In this document: positions 8,694 to 16,632 of the stretch, piece by piece | How positions within the stretch are numbered: position 1 is the first letter of the stretch | Layout of the letters: the number at the start of each line of letters is the position of its first letter | Position numbers and translations under genes: made by a program | Notes under the pieces: generated by a model | The model's database searches: none | What the model was told of the DNA's origin: nothing | The model's input: the letters and a program-made list of their open reading frames with translations, nothing else | NCBI GenBank assembly: GCA_000381605.1 | Contig: KB906755.1 | Coordinates: forward strand, 186,001 to 250,000 | DNA: 64,000 bases | DNA from: Acidobacteriaceae bacterium KBS 89 | GTDB taxonomy: Bacteria > Acidobacteriota > Terriglobia > Terriglobales > Acidobacteriaceae | Reading direction: 5' to 3'

Positions 8694-10253
8694 ATGAGAA
8701 ATATTCATTGCGAGCTCCTCAGTTGTCTGATGCTGGCCGTGGCACAGCTTCCTTTGCAGGCCCAGTCGGCCGCCTCGGTTCCTCCTGCAACGCTTCCATC
8801 TTCCTCCGCGGCCGACAAATCTTCAGCCGAGTTAGAGCAAAAGCTAGAGGCGGTCTCGTCGGCTCTAACCGTGACCCACCACCAACTCGATCAGTCTCAA
8901 CAAGAGATTGAACAACTTCGGCAGGAACTCGTTCAGATCAAGAATCAACTCGCCACGTTTCAAGGTAGACCGGTTGACTCGTCCAATCCGGGAACGACTA
9001 CAGGGACGGCAAAGGCGTCGGCTGCCACGATAGAAGATCTACAAGACCAAGAGGAGACCACTGCAGCCCAAGTCAAAGTTCACGACCAGACCAAGGTTGA
9101 AAGCAGTTCGAAGTATCCACTCCGCGTAACTGGGTTGATACTTTTCAATTCTTTTATCAACAGAGGTGCGGTCGATAACATCGACCTACCCGAGGCCGCC
9201 CTCAATAATCAAAACAATACAACCTCAAATGGAAGCGCCGGCGCGACGTTTCGTCAGACAATTCTTGGGCTGGAGGGTTATGGTCCCAAGGTTGGCGGAG
9301 CCCGGACCTCTGCCAGTGTCGAACTGGATTTCTTCGCTGGACTGGCATACAGCAGCTATGCAACTTCAGCAGGAACCGTCCGCATGCGGACCGCAAGTAT
9401 CAACTTCGATTGGGAGCACGACTCAATTCAAGCAGGCCTGGTAGTTCCGCTCATTTCTCCCTTGTCACCTACATCCTATGCAATGGTTGCCGAGCCCGCG
9501 CTTGCCGGAGCGGGGAACTTGTGGACATGGGCTCCGCAGTTACGGTACGCACATCAATTCCCACTTCATTCGGGGCGGAGAGCTCAAGTTGAGTTTGGAC
9601 TCTGGGATCCTCCGACGGCTGGCTACAGCACCAATGAACTGTTTCGCACACCAAGCCCCGGTGAAGCTTCAAAGCAGCCTGGATTCGAGTCGCGCATATC
9701 TTATGGGAACGTCGGTGGAGAACGTCCCTTTCACATTGGGTTCAGCGGGTACTATAGCCGACAGAGCTATCCCGGTAATGAAAGTGTGGATTCGTGGGCG
9801 GCCACGACAGATTGGAGAGTTCCGATAGGTGGGCGGTTTGAAGTGAGTGGGGAGGGATATCGCGGCCGCGCGCTTGGCGGTTTGGGTGGTGGGGTCTACA
9901 AAGACGTTCTATTTGGCTCCAATCCCTCAACAGGCCTGAATACCTACCGCGGACTGAACACGATTGGTGGGTGGACGCAGCTTAAAGCTCGTTTCAGGGA
10001 GTCACTGGAAGCGAACGCAAGCATTGGGCTGGATGACGGCTTCGCCGCTGACTTTCACGCTGTCGTGTTGCCCCCGACAGCGAGTGCAACACAACTGCGC
10101 GCGAGGAACAAGATGGTTTTCGGAAACCTAATTTTCAGACCGAAGACATACCTGATCCTATCTCCGGAGTACCGCAGAATTTGGACATGGCCTATCTATG
10201 GCAATGTCAATACAGCCGACATCTTTACTCTTTCTGCAGGATACCAATTCTAG
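8694..10253 (+). CDS. Outer-membrane porin-like protein with N-terminal coiled coil
   Basis: 519 residues from the ATG at 8694, four bases after the kinase stop; the open frame extends upstream inside the kinase gene. A signal peptide (MRNIHCELLSCLMLAVAQ, cleavage near LQAQS) is followed by a heptad-rich segment (ELEQKLEAV to QIKNQLATF). The remaining 370 or so residues have alternating beta-strand character, beginning PLRVTGLILFNSF. The last residues are AGYQF, the terminal aromatic typical of beta-barrel substrates of the BAM complex. The layout of coiled coil plus barrel resembles carbohydrate or DcaP-like porins. The substrate is unknown. Confidence 0.72.
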   Translation: MRNIHCELLSCLMLAVAQLPLQAQSAASVPPATLPSSSAADKSSAELEQKLEAVSSALTVTHHQLDQSQQEIEQLRQELVQIKNQLATFQGRPVDSSNPGTTTGTAKASAATIEDLQDQEETTAAQVKVHDQTKVESSSKYPLRVTGLILFNSFINRGAVDNIDLPEAALNNQNNTTSNGSAGATFRQTILGLEGYGPKVGGARTSASVELDFFAGLAYSSYATSAGTVRMRTASINFDWEHDSIQAGLVVPLISPLSPTSYAMVAEPALAGAGNLWTWAPQLRYAHQFPLHSGRRAQVEFGLWDPPTAGYSTNELFRTPSPGEASKQPGFESRISYGNVGGERPFHIGFSGYYSRQSYPGNESVDSWAATTDWRVPIGGRFEVSGEGYRGRALGGLGGGVYKDVLFGSNPSTGLNTYRGLNTIGGWTQLKARFRESLEANASIGLDDGFAADFHAVVLPPTASATQLRARNKMVFGNLIFRPKTYLILSPEYRRIWTWPIYGNVNTADIFTLSAGYQF

Positions 10254-10264
10254 GAGGCAGGACA

Positions 10265-11011
10265 GTGCGCAGGTCTCAACGCTGGATGGTCTTCGGATGC
10301 TGCTCGATTCTCATGGGGACCTCTGTGCGCCAACTGCACGGACAGGGAGTAGAGGTGTCAGGCAAAATTCTGATGCTCGCGACCGCGCAAAATACGGGCA
10401 AGAAGGACAAAGATCCGCCAGGTGCGGCAAATGTCGTTGTGTGGTTGGAGCCTATGAAAGCCGGTACAGTTGCGCCTGCAATCCCGCCCCGTCGAACGTC
10501 CTACCGGCTCATACAGAAGGACAAGATGTTTACTCCGCATCTGCTCGTCGTGCCGACTGGGAGTCAAGTTGAGTTTCCTAATCAAGACCCCTTTTTTCAC
10601 AATGTGTTTTCCTTGTTCAATGGGAAACGGTTCGATCTGGGTCTGTATGAATCAGGGACGAGCAGGTCGGTGCGGTTTGATCGTGAAGGGGTTTCCTATA
10701 TCTTTTGCAATATCCATCCGGAGATGGGCGCGATCGTTTTGTCGCTGAGCACCCCTTACTATGGGATCTCAGGGGAAGACGGTGCAGTTGTCCTCCATAA
10801 CGTTCCACCCGGAAGTTATCGCCTGAACGTCTGGAGTGAGAAGGGCCAACTGCAAAGCCAGGGCGCGGCCGATAAAATCGTGCAGGTCGTCAACGACCCG
10901 TTGGATTTAGGTGGCATAACCCTTCAATCGACAACAGACGCATTGGTGAATCACAAAAATAAATTCGGCGAAGACTACCAACCGAGCCACGACCCAAAGT
11001 ATGTTCGGTAA
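10265..11011 (+). CDS. Secreted cupredoxin-like (plastocyanin-type) protein
   Basis: 248 residues from a GTG at 10265 preceded by AGGAGGCAGG; an upstream ATG at 10181 lies inside the porin gene. A hydrophobic signal peptide is followed by a cupredoxin-like fold. Type-1 copper ligands can be seen: His112 (PFFHNVF), Cys148, His151 and Met154 in FCNIHPEMG, the C-x2-H-x2-M pattern. A short CarboxypepD_reg-like beta domain follows (VVLHNVPPGSYRLNVW). It probably carries electrons or binds copper in the periplasm. It is the last gene of the regulator-kinase-porin operon, 11 bp after the porin. Confidence 0.8.
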   Translation: MRRSQRWMVFGCCSILMGTSVRQLHGQGVEVSGKILMLATAQNTGKKDKDPPGAANVVVWLEPMKAGTVAPAIPPRRTSYRLIQKDKMFTPHLLVVPTGSQVEFPNQDPFFHNVFSLFNGKRFDLGLYESGTSRSVRFDREGVSYIFCNIHPEMGAIVLSLSTPYYGISGEDGAVVLHNVPPGSYRLNVWSEKGQLQSQGAADKIVQVVNDPLDLGGITLQSTTDALVNHKNKFGEDYQPSHDPKYVR

Positions 11012-11024
11012 CGGACTGAGTATT

Positions 11025-12260
11025 TCAGGTTTGGGGTACTGGTTTCACGCAGCGAAACCCTAGATGGTTTGTGCCAGTCGATGCCTCGCCTTTGCCGCGG
11101 GTCCCAACCATGTAACGGGAGCAATACTGGTCGGTGCAAAGGAAAGACCCCCCGCGCATGACACGCTTGCTAACACCACGTTCCTCTGGATCAAAAGATG
11201 TGTCTGGGCCGGTCGGATTGCGGGTTATTCCGCCGGATGCCGCGAGTTGTTTGTAGTAGTCCGGCCGGTACCAGTCAGCAGTCCACTGCCAGACGTTGCC
11301 AGCCATATCATAGAGACCGTAGCCATTGGGTGGAAAGGTTGTTACAGGCGAGCTGGTGTTGAATCCGTCGTCATCAGTGTTCTTGTCGGGGAAGTGGCCC
11401 TGAAACGTGTTGGCCATGTGTTTGTGGTTGGGCTCAAACGTGTCGCCCCAGACGAACGGCTTGCCGGTCAATCCACCGCGCGCAGCAAACTCCCACTCTG
11501 CTTCGGTCGGCAGACGCTTGCCGGCCCACTTTGCGTAGGCCTTCGCGTCATCGTAAGACACTTGAACTACTGGATAGTTTTCCTTGCCTTTGATGTCACT
11601 CCCGGGCCCGGTGGGATGACGCCAGTTTGCACCCTTCACGTAGGTCCACCACCTGAAGAAATCGTCGAGCGGAACAGGACCATTGGGTGGAGCAAAGACG
11701 ACGCCGCCGGCAACGAGGTTCTCCGGAGGCGCTCCCGGAAAGTCTTCGGCTTTGGGTGTTTTTTCGGATTCGGTGATGTAGTGGGTTGCTGCGACAAACT
11801 TGGCAAATTCAGCATTCGTGACGTCGGTCTTGTCCATCCAGAAGCCGTCAACATAGACGCGGTGGACCGGGCGGGAGTCGCGGGTGGCTTTCATTCCAAC
11901 CTGGTCGTGCTCCATATCCGGCGGGTCTTGTGCGCCCATGGAAAATTCACCGCCTGGAATCCAAACCATTCCCGTCGGCGCCTTTCCGGGAGGAACAGCT
12001 TTGTTGGGGACCGTCGGAGGGAAAAGAGAAGTGGTGGGTGAGGCCGCAGCCGTGGCAGGAGTTATCGGCTCAACAAACCGTGTTTCTGCGGAGTTCATGG
12101 ACGAAGGAACAGCATGAGCGGCCGAGGCCGATTGTGTCGGCGAGAGTTTCCACACGGTTATGCCGATCGCTGCGACGAGAACCAACGTCAACATGGCGAT
12201 TCGATTTACCCTGGATTTACTTGAATCAGTCGGTTTAGCGGAATTTCTGCCCTTCGACAT
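11025..12260 (-). CDS. Membrane-anchored formylglycine-generating enzyme family protein (SUMF1 type)
   Basis: 411 residues. The N-terminus is short and basic, followed by one hydrophobic helix (about 21-40) and a Thr/Pro-rich linker. The FGE-sulfatase domain then starts at MVWIPGGEFSMGAQ and runs to the C-terminus, with VDGFWMDKTDVTNAEF and RLPTEAEWEFAARGG. The segment GGSFLCTDQYCSRY keeps two cysteines (375 and 380) at the same spacing as the copper-binding pair Cys336/Cys341 of human FGE. Many bacterial family members lack this pair. A GGAGGAG site precedes the ATG. No sulfatase gene lies in the window, so the substrate is unknown. Confidence 0.85.
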   Translation of the reverse strand: MSKGRNSAKPTDSSKSRVNRIAMLTLVLVAAIGITVWKLSPTQSASAAHAVPSSMNSAETRFVEPITPATAAASPTTSLFPPTVPNKAVPPGKAPTGMVWIPGGEFSMGAQDPPDMEHDQVGMKATRDSRPVHRVYVDGFWMDKTDVTNAEFAKFVAATHYITESEKTPKAEDFPGAPPENLVAGGVVFAPPNGPVPLDDFFRWWTYVKGANWRHPTGPGSDIKGKENYPVVQVSYDDAKAYAKWAGKRLPTEAEWEFAARGGLTGKPFVWGDTFEPNHKHMANTFQGHFPDKNTDDDGFNTSSPVTTFPPNGYGLYDMAGNVWQWTADWYRPDYYKQLAASGGITRNPTGPDTSFDPEERGVSKRVMRGGSFLCTDQYCSRYMVGTRGKGEASTGTNHLGFRCVKPVPQT

Positions 12261-12421
12261 AAGACTCCTCCAACCAGCAACGATAGCAGACGCTCATCAT
12301 TGTGGCGACGCAAATACTTGAAGGAAGATTCGGCGTTGGTCAGTGTCATCTTCAAATTTTGGGATTCGCTGGTTATTTCCTGCAAATGCTGGCGATAAGG
12401 TGGGGCGCAAAACAGCAATTG

Positions 12422-13576
12422 CTAGGCGACTTCGGCACAATCAACTGAACCGTGAGGGCCAAATTCGACCTGGCAGTCGGCGTAAAGTTCAAGGCTCTTC
12501 CTTTCGTCAGGGACAGAGACCCAAATTTCAGTACCGCGTCCGATGATGGATTGTAGTTTCAGCTCACCTTTGACCAGCTTAAGGCGCTCAGTCATGCTGA
12601 TCAGTCCTAGCCCCTGAGGGCTGGCATCCCTATCGAAGCCGATTCCCGCATCTTGAATCGTCATATAAAACATGTCTCCAATCTTCGTAATTGTGACGGC
12701 GACGACCAAAGTGTGGGCATGTCGAAGGGCGTTATTCAAAGCTTCTTGGACTACGCGATACAAGCACAACGAAACGTCCTTCGACACCGGTTCATCCATG
12801 TCGTCGACGTCGATATGGACCCGAAAACCGGGGTGCGAAAGCTTCCGACATAGGTCCATCAGAGCTGATTTTAATCCAAGATGTTGCAACTTGTAGGAAT
12901 GCAGATTATGAGACATATTATGAATGTCTGAACAGAGGCTGTCGAGATCGTCGCGGAGATCACTAAGTCGGCCCCTTGCGATTGCGTCGGCATCGGAACA
13001 CTGACTCGCCATCAGTGCTACCTCGGAAGCTACAAGTGAGAGTCGTTGACCGATATCGTCATGCAATTCGCGAGCAAGCCTCTTTCGTTCCGTCTCTTGT
13101 GACTGAATAAGCTGGGAAGCCAACATTTCAACTTCGGTCGTCCTTTTGTTGAGTTCCTGCTCGGCCACTTTTTGTTCTGTAATGTCCTCGATGATCAGGA
13201 GAGAAACAGAATCTTCAAGAAAAGAGCGTCTTAGGGAACTGACCCAAATTCTCGCCGGCATTGGCGATCGACCTTTACGAAATAGCGTCCGTTCCGTTTG
13301 CCAACTGGTAGTAGGTATCTTATCGAACGACCGAAAGAGCCTTGCACCCTGGCCTTTGCTATAAGAACCAAGAAGCTCTTCGCATCGCATCTCCCGGAGT
13401 TCATCTTCGGAGTAGCCTAAACTTTCACAAAGCGCAGTGTTCGCTGAAAGGAATTTTCCCCTCATGTCGAGGAGAGCCATTCCAATAGAGGAAATACCAA
13501 ATAATTGTCCGAAGGTGCTTTCAGCGCCATCCGATTCAATGCCCAAACAACGCCTCTGCATATCAGAGTTCAGCAT
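12422..13576 (-). CDS. PAS-containing NarL-type sensor histidine kinase (HisKA_3)
   Basis: 385 residues from the ATG at 13576, which has AGGGGGCAC upstream; a GTG at 13624 is an alternative start. There is no membrane segment, so the kinase is cytoplasmic. A PAS domain (about 22-135) leads to HisKA_3 with phospho-acceptor His172 in RLARELHDDIGQRLS. The HATPase has VVQEALNNALRHA and DAGIGFDRD...GLGLISM. This class pairs with LuxR-type regulators; the receiver-only protein encoded upstream on the same strand and the NarL-type regulator at 15878 are candidates. Confidence 0.9.
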   Translation of the reverse strand: MLNSDMQRRCLGIESDGAESTFGQLFGISSIGMALLDMRGKFLSANTALCESLGYSEDELREMRCEELLGSYSKGQGARLFRSFDKIPTTSWQTERTLFRKGRSPMPARIWVSSLRRSFLEDSVSLLIIEDITEQKVAEQELNKRTTEVEMLASQLIQSQETERKRLARELHDDIGQRLSLVASEVALMASQCSDADAIARGRLSDLRDDLDSLCSDIHNMSHNLHSYKLQHLGLKSALMDLCRKLSHPGFRVHIDVDDMDEPVSKDVSLCLYRVVQEALNNALRHAHTLVVAVTITKIGDMFYMTIQDAGIGFDRDASPQGLGLISMTERLKLVKGELKLQSIIGRGTEIWVSVPDERKSLELYADCQVEFGPHGSVDCAEVA

Positions 13577-13876
13577 AAGTGCCCCCTTTCGTCCCAATGC
13601 GTTTGTGATGTTCACCGTTGGCACAGCCTGTACAAATCAACAACTACGGGAGACCGCCGGTATTTTCCTTGGGAGAAGGTGTAGTGCAAAGGCCGGCATT
13701 ATTTGATGCAATTGGGTCAGTAATATATGCGATACCGCTGATTCTAAAGATATTCCTGTCCGACTTGCGACCAATGCTACACCAACTTCAGTGAGAAATT
13801 ACGTTAAAACATGAGGTGGCAATCCGGTCGGGAATTTAGACAGCCGGGCGGAGCTTCATACTAGGAAAGATGTTAT
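13577..13876. other. Intergenic region between receiver-only gene and kinase
   Basis: About 300 bp without a supported gene, upstream of the kinase at 12422-13576 on the minus strand. It probably carries that kinase's promoter. I see no clear palindrome, terminator or RNA motif. Confidence 0.5.
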
Positions 13877-14263
13877 TTATTCGGACACAAAAAACGAACC
13901 CGCAGTAGCAGAAACAAGCGCTGGGAGGAGATCACTTGCGAGGCGCCGTTTCAGGACATACCCATAGGCGACGAGGCGCGCCTCCCGGATGTAATCCTCG
14001 TCCTCTATCTCTGTCAGGAAGAGGACGCGCGTAACAACTCCAGCTTGATTTAGCGCTCGAGCGGCAGCGAACCCATCCAAGTCCGCCATGCAGATATCGA
14101 AAATTGCTAAATCAGGTTGCAGTTTGATGACCCACTCTACCGCATCTTTTCCGCTGGTTGCCAGCTTAACAACGTTGTAAGCCGGTTGAAGAAGAGCACA
14201 CGCTGCTGCGAGCATCGGGAGATGATCGTCCGCGAAGACAATTGTTGGGCGCGAATCGCTCAA
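13877..14263 (-). CDS. Receiver-only (single-domain) response regulator, NarL-like
   Basis: 128 residues forming only a REC domain: acidic pocket DD at 12-13 (VFADDHLP), phospho-acceptor Asp56 (LAIFDICM), and the conserved Lys in GYVLKRR. It aligns with the receiver of NarL-type regulators but ends after the last helix, with no LuxR helix-turn-helix. The start codon is TTG, supported by a very strong GGAGGAGGGTAGGG site. It could act as a phosphate sink or protein-binding output, or be a regulator that has lost its DNA-binding domain. It sits 300 bp upstream of the PAS kinase on the same strand. Confidence 0.8.
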   Translation of the reverse strand: MSDSRPTIVFADDHLPMLAAACALLQPAYNVVKLATSGKDAVEWVIKLQPDLAIFDICMADLDGFAAARALNQAGVVTRVLFLTEIEDEDYIREARLVAYGYVLKRRLASDLLPALVSATAGSFFVSE

Positions 14264-14616
14264 TCCCTACCCTCCTCCCCCCGCGGTGGAAAACGTTGTA
14301 GGCACGTAAAGTGAGTGTCGGTCCTGGCGACTCCTGCTGCAACTGTATTGTCGCGCAGCTTTTCCCCTGCCATTTATGCAGCCAAGGCGCTACGTCTGCA
14401 AAAAATTGGTCGGAACGCCCTTGGCGCACGATAGCGACAAACTGGAAATCCGAGGTAGCGTACATCCGAGCTCGAATGAGCCCTGACTAGTAAATCTCCC
14501 AGTATGTCTGGTCCCATCGGCAATGCTATGTTTGATATATAGATATCGACATCGCGGACGCATTACGGAGGCTTCCCAGAGAAGCACATCCAACTGACAG
14601 GAAGGCTCAATCCAAC
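14264..14616. other. Divergent intergenic region
   Basis: 353 bp between the receiver-only gene (minus strand) and the papain-like gene (plus strand). It should contain both promoters. An AT-rich near-palindrome around GATATATAGATATC (about 14535) could be a promoter or operator element. Nothing else is recognisable. Confidence 0.4.
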
Positions 14617-15645
14617 ATGGATTCGCACCTATCAAACGCACCCGGAAACTTGCGAATGACTTGCGGCGCCAGGCGCCGTGGTCAGTATCTTCTGTTTTTG
14701 TTTCTGCTATGCCTCGTCGCCACGAGCCGCGCTCATGGCAACGTTTCGCTGCTGATCGAGGAGCCATACGGGTTCTTCGGCAGCATCAATCCGACCGGAC
14801 ATTCTGCGATTTATCTCAACCGAGTATGCGCTGACTCGCCGACTTTGCTGCGCCGCTGCGAAGCGGGCGAAACGGGCGTTGTAATAAGCCGATACTCCCG
14901 TATCCGGAAACTGGACTGGGTTGCGATTCCATTGCTCCCGTATCTCTACGCCGTCGAGCAAGTCCAGGATGTGCCAGAGTGGGCAGACGCGCCCTCTGTC
15001 GAAAAAATGCGGAAAGCATATGCTGAGGCCCATCTGACGTCGCTTATTTCTGTAACCAAGGGATACGATACGAAGAACGTTTGGCCTCAATTGCTGGGAG
15101 TGGCCTACATTCGGAAGATTTACAGCTTCGAAATTGCCACGACCGATGAGCAGGACGATCGTCTGATTGACGAATACAACGGTAAGGCGAACCAGAGTCA
15201 TTTCAATCTCTTTACGAACAACTGCGCTGACTTTTCACGAAGCGTACTGAATTTTTACTATCCTCACGCGGTGAGGAGAAGCATCACCGCGGACCTCGCA
15301 ATAACGACTCCCAAACAGATTGCGAAGTCGCTATCGTCCTATGCACGCCACCACGATGAACTCGAAATAAACGAAATAATAATTCCACAAATCCCGGGAA
15401 GTATTTCTCGCAGCCACGCACCTCGGGGCGTTATGGAATCTCTGCTGAAAACCAAGAAATATGCGCTTCCCATTGCAGTCTTTCATCCCTATTTCCTGGC
15501 GGGTATTGCGGTTACGTATCTGACAAACGGTCGCTTCGAAATCGCAAAAAATGCGCCAGTCATTCCGTTGATATACCAGGAGCAGACGCTTGTAAATGGA
15601 AAGTTTGACGTGCCCGTCCGAACATCTGAGCCTGCCGAGCAATAG
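14617..15645 (+). CDS. Secreted or membrane-anchored permuted papain-fold (NlpC/P60-like) protein
   Basis: 342 residues with a hydrophobic signal/anchor at about 24-38. The catalytic order is that of circularly permuted NlpC/P60 (LRAT/YiiX, DUF4105-like) enzymes: a His first (His62 in NPTGHSAIYL) and the Cys later (Cys203 in LFTNNCADFSRSV). The NC-x-D/H-F context is typical of that group. Such proteins are thiol hydrolases or acyltransferases acting on peptides, peptidoglycan or lipids. A second hydrophobic stretch lies near 285-305. The assignment rests on motif order only, so the activity is uncertain. Confidence 0.6.
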   Translation: MDSHLSNAPGNLRMTCGARRRGQYLLFLFLLCLVATSRAHGNVSLLIEEPYGFFGSINPTGHSAIYLNRVCADSPTLLRRCEAGETGVVISRYSRIRKLDWVAIPLLPYLYAVEQVQDVPEWADAPSVEKMRKAYAEAHLTSLISVTKGYDTKNVWPQLLGVAYIRKIYSFEIATTDEQDDRLIDEYNGKANQSHFNLFTNNCADFSRSVLNFYYPHAVRRSITADLAITTPKQIAKSLSSYARHHDELEINEIIIPQIPGSISRSHAPRGVMESLLKTKKYALPIAVFHPYFLAGIAVTYLTNGRFEIAKNAPVIPLIYQEQTLVNGKFDVPVRTSEPAEQ

Positions 15646-15669
15646 ACGACAAGCCGAGCAATAGACGAC
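15634..15669. repeat. 17-bp tandem duplication across a stop codon
   Basis: GCCGAGCAATAGACGAC occurs at 15634-15650 and again at 15653-15669, separated by AA. The first copy contains the TAG stop of the papain-like gene, so the second copy would repeat the last codons plus stop. It looks like a small replication-slippage duplication. Confidence 0.8.
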
Positions 15670-15877
15670 CAATTGAAGCTCGATCCTCGATTCGTGACGA
15701 GCCTCCAGCACAACCCATTCGTGTCAACACGGCCTGAGCGCCGACAGGCCAAGTCTTCCCAATCTGAAACGGTAGTTCCTGAGAATCTCTCAGAAAATTG
15801 GAAGATTTAGAAGATGAGATGTTTGATACAAAGGCCCCGCCATGATAGGTATAGTGATTTGAGTTTTGGGGGTTCGA

Positions 15878-16516
15878 ATGGACCGGCCGCGAATCTTGAT
15901 TGCAGATGACCACACCTTGGTGGCTGAGGCGTTCAAAAGTTTGATTGAGCCCGAATATCAGGTGGTCAAAGTTGTTGCGGATGGAAAGAGCTTGCTCGCT
16001 GCTGCAATGGAATTGAAACCAGATGTCGTTCTCCTGGATTTATCGATGCCATTACTTAACGGACTCGACGCAGGTCAGGAACTCAAGAAACTGTTGCCCA
16101 AGACGAAACTCATCATCCTTACGATGAATGAAGACACTGACGTGGCGTCCAAGGCGCTCCGTCAATGGTCGTCTGGTTATCTGTTGAAGAAATCCGCCGG
16201 CGTCGAGCTGAAGCGAGCTATCGGCGAGGTTTTGCGCGGGCATTCCTATGTGACGCCCAGCATTGCGCAGAAGTTGATTGACGAGTTTATTCGTAACCCC
16301 CAGCATCAACGAAGCAAAGAACTCACCAAACGTCAGCGCCAGGTGTTGCAGCTACTGGCGGAAGGGCACTCGATGAAAGAGGCAGCGTCGCTGCTTAATA
16401 TCGCTGTGCGGACGATAGCCTTTCACAAATACCGCATCATGGAAGATTTTGGTCTGAAGACGAACTCGGATCTGGTTCGATTTGCAATGAAGGAGCACCT
16501 TATCTCTGAAGTGTAG
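15878..16516 (+). CDS. NarL/LuxR-family response regulator
   Basis: 212 residues from the ATG at 15878; a TTG four codons upstream is less likely. The receiver has DD at 10-11 (LIADDHTL), phospho-acceptor Asp54 (VLLDLSMP) and the switch Lys in YLLKKSAG. The C-terminal LuxR helix-turn-helix (about 148-205) reads LTKRQRQVLQLLAEG...VRTIAFHKYRIMEDFG. The usual residues before the recognition helix (TV..H) are TIAFH here. No kinase is adjacent on the same strand; the PAS/HisKA_3 kinase at 12422-13576 is the nearest candidate partner. Confidence 0.9.
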   Translation: MDRPRILIADDHTLVAEAFKSLIEPEYQVVKVVADGKSLLAAAMELKPDVVLLDLSMPLLNGLDAGQELKKLLPKTKLIILTMNEDTDVASKALRQWSSGYLLKKSAGVELKRAIGEVLRGHSYVTPSIAQKLIDEFIRNPQHQRSKELTKRQRQVLQLLAEGHSMKEAASLLNIAVRTIAFHKYRIMEDFGLKTNSDLVRFAMKEHLISEV

Positions 16517-16632
16517 TTGAACGCATTTAATCCGCGAGACGGAGTGCAGGCAAGGGAAATACCACTGCTCCCGGCTTGGTTGGCCAACTTAGGCCAAGGT
16601 CTAGGCTCGCCGCCCATCGTTGTGGTTGGTGT

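Noticed and set aside
11064..12041. 325-codon plus-strand open frame
   Set aside because: It is antisense to the formylglycine-generating-enzyme-like gene, which has a signature domain and ribosome site.
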